Shown here one piece after another: positions 1-10,505 of a DNA stretch of 64,000 nucleotides; the first letter of the stretch is position 1; each line of letters begins with the position of its first letter. The translations under genes and the position numbers were made by a program. This DNA is from Muricea muricata (Eukaryota > Cnidaria > Anthozoa > Malacalcyonacea > Plexauridae), in assembly GCA_963855995.1 (NCBI GenBank), contig OY979716.1, forward strand, positions 37,659,624 through 37,723,623, in the 5' to 3' direction. The notes beneath the pieces are model-generated. The model had not been told where the DNA came from. It saw only the letters and a list, made by a program, of their open reading frames with translations, and searched no databases.

Positions 1-675
1 CAATCAGGTGTTAGTTAGGAAGGTAAGAAATAAAAATATAAAGGAGAACAGCAGGGCTAAGTCAATATTAACAAATTTATATTCATCAATAACAGTAATG
101 TTCAAAAAAAGTAACAAAGTAGGTGTGAGGATTTCTAGATGACAGAGCAGAAAAAAGTGCCACCAAAATCAATTTAAGCCACCACATTCAGCACGTGGAG
201 GCAACAAAAGAAAAGGTAGCTTTGGATGAGAAGTTGAGATTCGCTGTAAAACTTCGAACATATCTTCTTCACCACTTTGCCATGACCACCCAGACCAAGT
301 TCCTTGTCTCTATTTATGTATACCTTGGCCATCTCTGTGATTGCAGAGTCACACTGGACTCTGCTACCGCTTTGCTTTGTCAGTTCAATCAAGCTGCAAA
401 TAATACAGCAAAATTTCCATATTTTTTACCTTTCAACTAGTCAAGAGTGCTCTGACACAAAGCCAAAAACTAACCTACTTGATAGCCTGACACAGCATTT
501 CTTTCGAGAAGAAATCTCCAGTGATAGCTACAAAAATAATTGCTGATTTGATAGACAGCGTCTTCTCAGGGAAGCTCTCAGCCGAAACACTTCCCTCCGA
601 AAAAACTGTACCAGCATATGTTGTAACAGTAACAGTCAATGAGGGCTCTCCTTCCTTGCACTTTTAGCTGATCAG
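1..675. other. No gene recognised; region upstream of DIRS-like relic
   Basis: Short open frames lie on both strands between 174 and 546 but none shows a domain I recognise. The plus-strand frame at 195-440 contains LRTYLLHHFAMTT, which reads like real protein. It could be the 5' part of the DIRS-like element that follows or an older fragment. I could not find the split direct or inverted repeats that would mark the left end of a DIRS element. Confidence 0.3.
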
Positions 676-1119
676 TTGGCTAAAAATGCCCAGAGCAAAA
701 CACCTCTTGATACAATAGCAATCTTCCATCATGCCATGGATAGCCTTGTGCTTGTTGCCCAAGCAAACTGGAGTTTGATTATGAAATGGCAGGAGCTGAT
801 TAAACCTGACTTGGAACCTCCATTTACAAGGCTCTGTAAACCTGACATAGCTCCAACCACCAAACTCTTTGGTGATGAGCTATCAAAGCAATTGAAAGAA
901 ATGACAGAAGTGAGCCAAGTAGGGAAGCAATTGCAGAAAAAAGCCCCAGAAGAAAAACGTCACTTCCAGAAACCATGTGATCGTCCACGCTCCAGAAAAG
1001 GCTCAACAATGACAACAGGAAGCCTTTTTTTAGGGTACAAGTGTGCAACATTTCAGCCAGGAATGTCACACATGAAAAAAGCCGGAAGAAAGACTAACAA
1101 CACAGGTGAGCCTGCATAA
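676..1119 (+). pseudogene. DIRS-type gag-like protein, C-terminal fragment
   Basis: The 147-residue frame is hydrophilic and contains KPDIAPTTKLFGDELSKQLK, a block I associate with ORF1 (putative nucleocapsid) of invertebrate DIRS elements, followed by a basic stretch near residues 95-115. No zinc knuckle is visible. ORF1 of intact DIRS elements is longer, so the N-terminal part is missing or shifted out of frame. The reverse transcriptase frame overlaps its end by a few bases in another frame, the order expected for DIRS. The assignment depends mostly on the unmistakable RT, RNase H and recombinase pieces downstream. Confidence 0.55.
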
Positions 1120-1560
1120 ACATTCCCCAATGAGTGATTGGAATGGGAATAGCCAGACTGTGGCTTTTATTGCAGGCCAAGTGAAAAATTATTTACCTCT
1201 TACCCCCTGCTTTATGGCATCTGTCTACTTGAGAGATGCTTACTACTCTATTCCTATTGTTATAGAAGATAGGAAGTACTTAATGTTTGAGTGGCAAGGT
1301 TCATGTTATCAGTTCACATGCTTACCTAATAGATTAGCATGTGCCCCGCAAATGTTTAACAAGTTTCTTAAACCAGTATATACCCACATAAGAATGTTGG
1401 GCCTTACATGTGTGGGACATATTGATGACTCATAGCTTGTTGCTCAACATTATAAGGATTGTGAAGCTAATACCAATAATGCCACAGTCCATATATTTAC
1501 GAAACTTGGTTTTGTGGTACACCCAGAAAAATTTATTTTGAAAATCTAATTCTGAGTAAC
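1106..1560 (+). pseudogene. DIRS-type reverse transcriptase fragment
   Basis: The frame carries the DIRS/Ty3-like RT core: LRDAYYSIPIVIEDRKYLMF (fingers/palm, catalytic Asp in LRDAYYS), then YQFTCLPNRLACAPQMFNKF and finally GHIDDS, the catalytic YxDD box with Tyr changed to His. A stop follows directly after DDS at about 1435. The N-terminal RT motifs upstream are not visible. An intact element would make cDNA that a tyrosine recombinase integrates as a circle. The damaged catalytic box and the stop make this copy inactive. Confidence 0.85.
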
Positions 1561-2460
1561 CTGGACCTAGTCATTACAACAGATGCCTCACCCAGGTTAG
1601 AGGGGGCAGTAATGAATGAGAAAAAAACTGATGGCCAGTGGAGCTCAGTAGAAACCAAACTTCGTATTAACTACCTAGAAATGAAAGCACTTCTACTGGG
1701 CTTGCAATCCCTATGTAGTGATGTTCATGATATTCACATCTGTATTCAGTCAGATAACACTACAGCTGTCTTGTACATAAATTCCATGGGGGGGGGGGGG
1801 GTCAAGTCAGAGAACTGTGATGACATGGCCTTTCAGATTTGGGAGTGGTGCATATCCAAACAAATTTGGTTAAATGCCCAACACATTCCAGAGTCACAAA
1901 ATGTTCAAGAAAATTTAAGAATTCTGTTGAGTGGTTGTTATCAACAGAAGTGTTTTAGTCCATTTTTGTTCAATGGTGCCTGTTTGATATTGACATGTTT
2001 GCATCACGACTTAACTATAAAGTGAAGGACTATGTCGCATGGCGACCTGACCCAGGGGCTAAATTTACCGATGCATTCTGTTTTAATGGGAACCTTACTT
2101 TTTCCATGCATTTCCACCCTTTAGCCTGATTTCCCAATGCCTGAAGAAAACAGAAGACAAAGCCACAGGAGTGTTGGTAGTGCCCTATTGGGCAACACAG
2201 ACAGGTTTTCAGTTCTAATGAATCTTCTCATAGACAGTCCATTAGTTCTTCCTCAGTCAATCTGGTACTATTGCCTCAGACAGGGGAACAACACCCAATT
2301 CGAAGGAAAATGCAACTAATGGCATGTAAGCTATCAGCACAAGTCTCCACAGACCTCTTCCATGATACAAATCCACTTGGGATGCTCAAATTATCCTTTC
2401 ACATTTGTCCTCCTTTGCTCCACCAAACAAATTGGGCCTTAAATCACTCACTCTAACTTG
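1561..2460 (+). pseudogene. DIRS-type RNase H and following polyprotein region
   Basis: RNase H begins at TDASPRLEGAVM (first catalytic Asp), followed by NYLEMKALLLGLQ with the catalytic Glu and IQSDNTTAVLYINSMG with the next Asp. A run of 14 G at 1788-1801 expands the Gly codons at SMGG, yet the frame continues into AFQIWEWCISKQIWLNAQHI. Further on, DYVAWRPDPGAKFTDAF near 2031-2080 and PLVLPQS near 2245-2265 match the stretch that links RNase H to the recombinase in DIRS elements. Several stops and frame changes occur after 2025. Confidence 0.8.
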
Positions 2461-2529
2461 TCATGTTGGGTTGCCCTTGTCTTCGCTCAAAGTATACACT
2501 TACTTGATCTACAGTTCATGAAAATGAAT

Positions 2530-2976
2530 GGTGATTCAGTTGAATTTGTTTTTCCAACACACATCAAATAGAGCTGACCCAGTTATAAAGTTTCATTGCT
2601 TATCCCTAAGGCCTATCCATCAGACTGAAGATTATGTGTCATCACACATTTGAACATATACTAGGAAAAAAACAAGATCATTGCGTGGAGTTGAGACTAA
2701 ATTGTTTATCAGCTATGTCAATCCTTATAGAGGAGTCTCTAAAGGCACTATAGCTAGATGGATCCGCATGGTCATGATGTCAAGACATTCAAGCCCCACA
2801 GTACCAGATCTGCTGCAACATCCAAGGCAACACAAACATGTGTGCCTATAGAGAACATACTGAAACATGCTAGCTGGTCCAATCACAACCTTGTACACAG
2901 GGTATTTGCTCTTGGGGAGCAAAATACCCTGGTGTGCGCTGATGACGTCATGTTTATAATTTGTGCGACCAAGTAG
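2530..2976 (+). pseudogene. DIRS-type tyrosine recombinase, C-terminal domain
   Basis: Pieces in two frames belong to one tyrosine recombinase: a stretch around 2706-2775 reads FISYVNPYRGVSKGTIARWI, then after a frameshift TFKPHSTRSAATSKA carries the HxxR catalytic box, followed by ENILKHASWSNHNLV, where the final catalytic Tyr is expected further on. It would catalyse integration of a circular DIRS intermediate without target duplication. It is the 3' gene of the DIRS relic starting near 676. The decay level matches the RT. No terminal repeat was found after it. Confidence 0.8.
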
Positions 2977-3032
2977 GGGGTGGGTGGTTTTCAGTGGTGT
3001 GATTAGCTATGCAAAGTGTGTTTTGAAATATT

Positions 3033-3838
3033 TTGGAAGTGTTAAGTTTTATTAGCAAGGAAGGTATGTTTTTGACTTGCTTTCATTCCGCTGTAAGCAA
3101 GAGTGATTTATACAACAACATTAATCTGAAACTGAAACAAGCGAAGTGTTTGGAATCTTTGTATAATAGGCAAGATACTGTGTCAGTTTTGCCTACTGGA
3201 TATGGTAAATCTTTAATTTATCAATTGCTCCCAACACTGTTTAACGAAAAGAACCTCTACGAACAAAGGAGATTGGGGCAAGTTGATTTAAGCAAATGGT
3301 CTGCTGTTATTCTTGTTGTTTCACCATTGAATTCACTGGTTGAGAATCAGATAAAAGATTAGTGGCAGCACGAATTTAAAAGCAACCTTTTTAAAAACTG
3401 ATTGCGGAGAATTCATTGCTGACTAATGATAAACCTGAGATCAAAGTCGCGTTATTTGATATCCTGTACCTTTCTCCTGAAGCATTTTTATCGTCTAAGA
3501 ACGGATTTAATTCGTTCCAATCTGTGCCATATCAAAACTTGGTTCAAGTTACAGGGACCGCGGAGCGGGGTCGCTGGCTGGGCTAAAGCCCCACCAATAA
3601 TTTTTGTTCAATACATATGTTTGCATTAAAAATATAAGAATCGAGGCAAAAACAATATGCCACTTCATGATGATTGTTGAAATTAGAAGTGTTTCCAGGC
3701 ATCTCTGGGCTCTTGATTTCAAAAGTTTTCCCTCTAGATACCTGGCACCTTCGGTGCTCGATTAGCCCCACCAATAAAAAACCGCTCCGCGGTCCCTGAG
3801 CTATCATCGTCGACAAAGCCCACTGCGTTTTGGAATGG
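3033..3838 (+). pseudogene. RecQ-like helicase exon, interrupted by an insertion
   Basis: The frame to 3362 has VLPTGYGKSLIYQLLP, a Walker A motif I of RecQ-type helicases, then AVILVVSPLNSLVENQIKD (motif Ia). After a stop and frame change, coding continues towards 3551, is cut by an inverted-repeat element at 3552-3798, and resumes as AIIVDKAHCVLEW, the DEAH box (motif II) with Glu changed to Lys. The exon ends at a strong GTAAGT donor at 3838-3843, so the rest of the helicase would lie on later exons that I do not see. Such multicopy RecQ-like genes are common in sponge and cnidarian genomes. The stop and DEAH change indicate a pseudogene. Confidence 0.75.
3552..3798. mobile_element. 247-bp inverted-repeat element (MITE) in RecQ exon
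   Basis: The ends are perfect inverted repeats: CAGGGACCGCGGAGCGG on the left and its complement on the right, with CCCCACCAATAA near both ends. The interior is non-coding and AT-rich. The GC-rich termini stand out against the surroundings. The CAGGG start recalls hAT MITEs, but the 8-bp flanks (tcaagtta and agctatca) do not match, so no target duplication is shown. Confidence 0.8.
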
Positions 3839-4448
3839 TAAGTAGGATTTACAAGTTTACCAAGTTTGCATACTGATTTTTTTACAAGTGAAATTATATA
3901 TACCAGTATCCTCTTTTTAAAGGCAACAAATGCAATTTTTAGGGGTGATGACTTAAGAACAGATTGTTCCCAGAATTTTTATTGTTTTTAATAACAAAGA
4001 AATATGTATGACTGTAATTTACCTATTTTTATACAACATAAAATTTCAAAATTGTTGTACTTGGAAAAAAGTTTATTCGACTCATCATAGATAACACACA
4101 AGATGTGTGTTTGGCATTAAACAAAGCAATGTAAAAAAGTCACAGCACAATGTAGCATATCATTTTCCACTCCATGAGTAGTTGATCAGTGAAACAAGAA
4201 ACTTCGGTGAATAATCTTTTGTTAGCTCAATAAGCTTTTTGGGGATCTGTGTTGAGTTGAGAACTTACCTTGGTAAGGCTTTGTTTGGTGTGCCAAACTG
4301 CTATTCTAAGTGGGTAGAGCCTAAGTCTAACCTATCCCTGGCAGTATGGCAGCCAGCTCTAAGATATTTTATCACCTGCCAGTCTGACTCTTGACAACTG
4401 ATCACCATAACACAGAACTTTCGGTAAGGGGTCATCAGGGAGAAAGAT
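3839..4448. other. No gene seen
   Basis: After the RecQ donor the sequence is AT-rich and intron-like. Between about 4330 and 4448 the minus strand still reads as protein-like sequence (for example SLMTPYRKFCVMVISCQES), probably a decayed continuation of the next minus-strand gene. Confidence 0.4.
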
Positions 4449-5065
4449 TCATGGAAAATTTGATCCAGGTTGATCTGGACGAGATGTTGCCCAAATTGGA
4501 GGACCAGAAATCACAACAGGTACACTGGTGTCGTTAGCAAATCCAGCTTTGGAATAAAGCTGTTGAATCCATTTCTCCATGGTGTCCAACACATCGACTA
4601 GTTCTGCATATTTGTTTTCATCTTTCATCATAACTGGGTATGGAATAATGACAGATAGTGATTGGATATCATCTGGATAGTGGCTTGAGGTACTGCCTAC
4701 AAGGTCTTTGAAAGATTTAAATGCCCGTAGAGATTCGCAGATGATATTTTCAAGGAGGATCTAGTATCGTTCTCTAGTACAAGCCATTTCTTCATCAGTT
4801 GGAGTGATAATATCTCTGACATTCACATTTGCAAGAGACTGTTGAGATGCATTGCCAGAAAATTCCTTTTTTGGTACACAGTCAAACACTAAGCTGGTTG
4901 CTACTGCATGCACATCTCTATTTTGGTGCTCAGATCTCATTCATGAACTTTAATTGTCCAATCAATGTTATCCATGACAAACACAAACTTATGACCTTTC
5001 TTCACCAGACCAACAGCATGGTCCATAAAATGATTGCCAATATCATCAAGAATTGGATACTTCAT
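4449..5065 (-). pseudogene. DUF6589-like protein, C-terminal exon
   Basis: Read on the minus strand, this gives KKGHKFVFVMDNIDWTIKVH, then after a one-base frameshift near 4942 RSEHQNRDVHAVATSLVFD, and later MMKDENKYAELVDVLDTMEK. These blocks match my memory of the DUF6589 family, a multicopy animal and fungal family of unknown function often taken as transposon-derived. There is one in-frame stop in the block ERY*ILLENIICES. The conserved GDQLT-like block I would expect further on is absent; VVISGPPIWATSRPDQPGSN lies at that place. The 5' end stops at a 96-bp foldback element. Function unknown. Confidence 0.5.
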
Positions 5066-5088
5066 CTGAGATGTCAGATATATATATG

Positions 5089-5184
5089 TTATTTACCGGC
5101 TGGGAGGTCCGTACTGGAAACATATTTTGTGGAGGCCGAGACAAAATATTTTTCCAGTACGGAACGACCTAAAAGGTTAAATAA
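5089..5184. mobile_element. 96-bp foldback element (hairpin MITE)
   Basis: The left end TTATTTACCGGCTGGGAGGT is mirrored by ACCTAAAAGGTTAAATAA on the right. Inside, CCGTACTGGAAA and ATATTTTGT pair with ACAAAATATT and CCAGTACGG, leaving a loop around GGAGGCCGAG. Nearly the whole element folds into one hairpin. It sits at the 5' edge of the DUF6589-like exon. Confidence 0.75.
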
Positions 5185-6343
5185 GTTTTTTTTTTCTAAA
5201 CAATGCTCTAATTCATAAGAATTCTAGTGTGCAAACTACTATTTGAGATCAGTTGTGTTTACTTTTTTGCAATTTGTTGCAAGTAAGGCTGTCAAACAGC
5301 CAAGACAACGTGATAAAAACTACATCACAGTAAAAAGGTAAGTCTATTTATCTCTGATTATAAGCTCAGAAACATCCTTATAAACTTAGTAAATCAACTG
5401 GTAGTCTTCATAAAAGAATAAATATGAGTTAAGCTAAATTACATGTTTTAGAAATATTTTCTGTTTAAAGTATATTTTTTGGCTGTGTATATTCAAGAGC
5501 ATTTTTATATAGACCGCAATATTGTTTTGTTGTGAAAAAAGATTCGTTTGTTGCATTTTGGTCGCTGTAAAGTACGTTTCGGGCTGCAAACTTTGTTTAC
5601 AATGAAGTTAGTTCGGTTTATTTTTCCCCATTAGTATTGCTGAGTGGGGTTTAGCTTTTGAGTGCTTTTATTCAGTTTTAAAATTTCACTTCACTCCTGG
5701 ATTTGTTTCCAAAAATAACTCACTTGGCCCACGGGCCAAGATATAGTAAAAAGCTGCCCGCTCGTGCAGCCAATCAGATTGCAGGAAATCACAAAGTAAC
5801 TCTAGGTGTGCAAAAATAAAAATGCCATATTTATTGAATCTATTCAAAACCTAGTAATTTAAAAAAGACATGTTTTATAAAATACAAGCAAGTAATAAAC
5901 ATATAAACTCATTAAGGTGATTAAAATCACAGTGCACCCCAATTTGATTTCTATTTTCCCCTGTTCTACCAACTCAATTTTACCCCGAGTGAAGTGACTA
6001 TATACACATAATTGTTCATAGGTATTTAGAATCATTTTGTGACTTTATCAGGGCAATAACTGGGTGACAAAAAAACAATATCACCACTGGCACTGATTTA
6101 TTTTTTCCCATTTTTTGTTACTGCATTATATCTCTTTGAATTTCTCTGATGTCGTTTTTTGTTCGCTTTAAGGGCCTCTAAGATCAATATACTAAGAATT
6201 TCTGACCTGGATAAAATAAAAGGTACAAGTATTGAACTGTTTATATCGAATTTCGTTGCGTTCAGGACGATAAAACAAATGTACTGTGCTCACCCAGGAC
6301 TTTATGATAAAATCTCTCCAGTAATTAAACTTAACAGCTACAG
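5185..6343. other. No gene; dispersed-repeat end with palindrome
   Basis: A plus-strand stretch before 5337 reads VKQPRQRDKNYITVKR and is followed by GTAAGT, a possible orphan exon. At 5733-5750 CTTGGCCC and GGGCCAAG flank a 2-nt loop, and the following bases (aagctgcccg ... ccaatcagattgcagg) resemble the palindrome region at 11365, suggesting ends of related dispersed repeats. The rest is AT-rich with no readable gene. Confidence 0.35.
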
Positions 6344-6763
6344 TTACGTCTTAATAAAATTTATAAAAACAAAATTTATTTTTAATACCTCCTGATCTCC
6401 ATCTATTAAAAGATAAGTGTTCAATCTTTGTAGCAGGCTCATTTCCCAAAAACGTTTGAACATGTAAGGCTGTAAACCCCAAAGCCATGGTTGGGATCTT
6501 GTTTTCAGTGTCCATTTCCAACATAAAAAAAAATGTTTATATACCATGGGACATAGCTGTTTCATTTCCTCTATAATATCTTTGAAATTAACATTTGAAA
6601 AAGGCATCAAAGTCTCTTTTTTCCAAAACAGATTTTGTGTTTCGTCGAGCAACATGAATAAGTTCTTCTTGTATCTTTGAGGTAACCTTTTTCTTAGAAA
6701 ATTCAAACTTATTTGAAGAGCATTCGTAAAGTACATTAGTTGAAGAGGTTGGCTGAAATACAA
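6344..6763 (-). pseudogene. Probable N-terminal exon of the DUF6589-like gene
   Basis: The minus-strand 139-residue frame contains LRKRLPQRYKKNLFMLLDE and VNFKDIIEEMKQLCPMVYKH. The second block resembles the helical N-terminal region of DUF6589 family members. It lies upstream of, and on the same strand as, the DUF6589-like exon at 4449-5065, so the two may be parts of one spliced gene. The last ~35 residues are probably intron read-through. Evidence is weaker than for the C-terminal exon. Confidence 0.35.
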
Positions 6764-7493
6764 AGCAAATAGAAAATATTATAGATGTATCAGTTTATTT
6801 TTCAATACTTCTATAATTTAAACTATAATTTCTAAAATATGAATTGCCTTAACACCTTAATACTACACAGAATTTCATGTGGTTGACTCAAGATAGAAGT
6901 ACGATTGTTTAAACTATTAAGTCCGTCATTTTGAACAATTAAGGTAAGGTACTCCACAACATAAAACTTTCTCAAAAATGGCTTTTCTGACAATTTTCTG
7001 CCCAGGACTATTGATCTCACTATTTGAAGACAAATGACACAGATTTCAATCTGGTAGTTGCCATAGCAACCAAGATAATTACCCCCAGCAATGAAAAATG
7101 GTGGTTGCGGCAAGAAGTATTGCAACCAATCAAGACAGAATCACAAAAACAGTGAAGAAAGTTACTAATAGACAAGGTCTATGTTTGGTACTAGAATGGT
7201 GGATAAATTACTTGAATCAATCAATTTTTCGGTCAATTTTGAGTGATATAAACCCCCATTGTTTGTGATCTACATAAGCAATCTTTACCATTCTAGTACA
7301 AAACACAGATATATTACACATAAAGCTTCATTGAAAATTTTAGGTGATTTGGTTCAATAGGTTTTGAGATATCTTTCGTGGCATGACACAAATTTGGCAA
7401 AAATATAAAACAGAATAAATTAAGCATAATGTTTTGCAATTGGTATTACAAGGTTTGGTCATAGAAATATGAAGTGTTAGTACCTAGATTGGG
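6764..7493. other. No gene recognised
   Basis: A minus-strand frame at 6832-7125 begins MQYFLPQPPFFIAGGNYLG and shows no family I know. The rest is AT-rich. It separates the DUF6589-like gene from the Mutator-like transposase and probably contains the 3' flank of that element. Confidence 0.3.
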
Positions 7494-9271
7494 TCAGTAT
7501 TCACCACAGACATATGTCTTGCCCTCTTGATGCTCTTGTTGGTCCTTCTTGGCTTTCCTCTCCCTCAATCCTTCTTGGTGGATTTCACGTTAGCCTTGGC
7601 GATGCGTTGCTTGTCATCTGAACGACTCCACACTAAGCAATGTTTACCTGGACTGATCCCCATCTTCTCCAAGGTCTGACAAGAAGCACTGGAACCATTG
7701 TTAAAATGAGAAATGGCATCATACACTCCCAGCTGAAACACTTCCAACTGAACGAACACCTGTTTTGGTAGGTAGTTCCAAATCATCCCATTGAGTGCTT
7801 CATTTTGATTCTGGGTTTTGCAATCCAGGCATTTAGCCAGCAGCTCGTCAGCACTCAACCTGGCGTAGATTGGCTTGATAGCAGTGACAAGAGGTAACCC
7901 TTTGTAACCCATGCTTGTAGTTCTTGGTTTCTTTAGCCCTGTCTCTCATGAAGCCACACCAACTGGATTCACCTGGTGGACAGTGGTTATGCCTGTTGTT
8001 CTTCTCTGAAGAAGCACAATGAAACAGACTGGCCAAAATGGATTTCTTCATGGCTGCTAAGTCACCAGGGTTACTCCTCACAGCAATGCCATAATAGTTT
8101 CAACTTATCAATAACTGTATCTGTGAGCTTGCCCTTTCCACCCGTGCCTTTGTTTTCCTTTCGAAACTTCCGTAGAGCTGTCCCAACCCTCTTTTGGACA
8201 TGGCCGACACATTCCTTCTTCAATACAGAGACACCATCATTACCAATATTGTAGACTTCTTGCACAACACCATGACTCTTACTGTCACCATCCCCAAAAT
8301 ATTCTGTGTAGCGAAGCTTGTTTGTTTCCACTGAGCGCTGGAAGATCCGCAAGGCACCTCAGGTTCCATGGCTGGTGCTGAACCCTTGAAATTGACCTTG
8401 CACTTAGACTTATAGTCAATTTTCCAGGCTATGTTTTCAGGTGTTTCCTCATCGTCTTCATGCTCTTTGCACTGCTTGCAAAATCTGCTCATCGCCCTGG
8501 TATCTAAAACTTTCCCAGTATCCATGGAAATGATAGTTACGCACCCATTCAATGAAAAGAATCCTTGTCGTTGCCAAGTACCATCGCAAGAAATGCCACA
8601 ATCAGCAACTTCACCCTGCTTTTCCTTTCAATGTGGTAATTTCCTTTGCAGCCTTGCTCATCCTTGTTCAGCCTTGCCTCAGCTTGGCAAACCTCGTTTG
8701 CAGCTTTCATCCGTCCTTTGTTGTGGGCCGAATAAGGTGATGCTCTGGGGATTGGTGGCATGTTCATCAACCCACAAAACCTTGCAGCAGCACCACCACC
8801 ACAACCAACAGACCTCATGGCATACACCAATCGCCTGTTTACTTCAAAGAAGCAACTGATTTTGGCTGAGGTGTTGAAATCTTGCTTCCATGAACATACC
8901 TGGCAATGCAGTTCCAAATTCGAGGCACATCCCTTGCGTATTTGAAGGTTTTCAGACAATGCTAATGTGAACTGTTTACATTCTTGACAAGGCAAGGTCT
9001 TGAAAATGCCAGAAAGGATTGACAAATCCATGAATCTATAGCCTGTTGGTTCTTCTTCAGTTTCTTCACTATTTATGGGCTCTGGTGTCTTGATTTTTCA
9101 TGCTGAGGCAGAAGGTTGTGGCGAACTTTCAGGTTCAGACATGATCTTGTTTTGAACATCATCACTCAAACAAGTAGTTTGAATATTTTCTTTGCGTTCT
9201 TTCTTTGTAAAATAGCGATTGCCACGAAACTGCCGCCGCTTTTTAACATAAGCCGAACGAGCCTTTGGCAT
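7494..9271 (-). pseudogene. Mutator-like DDE transposase, full length, frameshifted
   Basis: Starts at MPKARSAYVKKRRQFRGNRY (basic N-terminus). Next come CQECKQFTLALSE and CSWKQDFNTS (Cys pairs of a zinc ribbon), then FFEVNRRLVYAMRSVGCG. The first catalytic Asp lies in SCDGTWQRQGFFSLNG and the second in YFGDGDSKS. Also conserved are ECVGHVQKRVGTALRKFRK, SLFHCASSEK, HCPPGESSWC and KTQNQNEALNGMIW. This is the animal Mutator-like transposase domain family, about 590 residues. The frame is broken by a stop near 9098 and by several frameshifts (about 8600, 8340, 8090, 7880 and 7567). The true end, GKTYVCGEY and stop at 7494, is recovered after the last shift. Terminal repeats were not found with confidence. 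Confidence 0.88.
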
Positions 9272-10505
9272 TTTAGTAAAACCCGCTTAGTAATAACCAC
9301 AAAATACGAAAATATCTCTCTCCAAAAAATACACTGTCACTGTCACAAGATGGCTGCCGAAGTTTGTCTTTACAGGTTACCCAAATACTTCATATAAAAT
9401 GCGATATAACTGAGACATTTCTAACATTTAACGGGGGAAGGGGTGGGGAATATGTTTGGTTGAGCCATAAGACCATAAAACAAGCGTTTAATGGAGAATT
9501 TACAACAACAAACCGGTTGCTAATGACGTTGCTAAGCACACAAAAGTAAGAATTACAACTAAAACCACAATGTCCATGGAACACAAAAACACCAAATTTG
9601 AAAATTTCATAAAATTTTTGTGGAGTACCACCTTAAACAAGGCTGGGAATGTCAGTTTCTGTTTATATCATTTCAGGTAGTGAAAGATCTTATGTTTAGG
9701 AGTGCTTTTGACTGCATGAGCCGCGACACTAAAAACATTAGTTCGAGGTACGGTATTACAGTCAGCCGCTTTCGTTGACATGAGTTACCACTTGCAGTAT
9801 AACACTTGTTTTTATTAAATTGTCAAACTCTGCAAATTTGCAATTGTTTTGCAAACTATAATTAGCCATGAACATAAAGTAAAAACAAACAAAGGTTTAC
9901 AAAAACACTTCTAACCAGTCTTATAGCCTGTATTTTAAAACTAAATCAAGCCTAACTCTGCATGCACTTTATAAGCATTTATCCAAGGGAACACAGCAGA
10001 ATGCACTAAATATAGTACTGATTGATTTGTAGAATCTTACCTCTAGTATAAAAATAAGCTCTTCAGAATTCAATTTATTAAATCTCAAACCCCCATTTTA
10101 CATAAACGTTTGTAGAATTTTAATCCAAAATTCAGCATACTGACGAACTTGATTTACAACCTGTTGACAGTTAAATCGTTGTAAATTGTTTATATTTAAA
10201 AATTTTGTAAATTGGTTGTAAATTGTTTATATTTAAAAATACTGAAAAACCGCCAGCAGCTTGTTATGTTGTGCGGGCGCCAATGTGGAGAAGGAAGTGT
10301 AAAGTGAGAAAAGACGGGGAGTAAAACTCCTGCATTACAGCCAATCAGGAGGTAGTATTTCTTCTACCCATGCTCGTAGCAGTATCCTTGGTAACGGTTG
10401 AAAAAATATATGATAATTCATGCTAAGAATCTAATTATGCCAATATTTCGCAGGAAATTTACCTAATAACTAGCACTGTAATTACTGTTTAACAATTTGT
10501 AAAAT
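9272..10505. other. No gene; short repeat
   Basis: AT-rich. The stretch 9655-9760 resembles 43810-43915 (both contain atcatttcaggta, cttttgactgca and gttagttcga), so a dispersed repeat family has a copy in each place. A 26-bp sequence starting gttgtaaattgtttatattt occurs at 10178 and again at 10215. Confidence 0.4.
10178..10240. repeat. Direct repeat, two 26-bp copies 37 bp apart
   Basis: Two identical copies beginning gttgtaaattgtttatattt lie 37 bp apart, a small local duplication in AT-rich DNA upstream of the PIF1-like gene. Confidence 0.8.

Noticed and set aside
4829-5218. Plus-strand 129-residue frame
   Set aside because: It overlaps antisense to the DUF6589-like exon and runs through the hairpin element; no protein-like features of its own.
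8431-8945. Plus-strand frames rich in Ser, His and Gln
   Set aside because: Shadows of the minus-strand Mutator-like transposase, whose zinc ribbon and catalytic motifs are clear.
7142-9640. Terminal inverted repeats of the Mutator-like element
   Set aside because: taccaccttaa near 9630 and caccttaatac near 6850 look related at first sight, but the two regions do not align as inverted repeats over a useful length.
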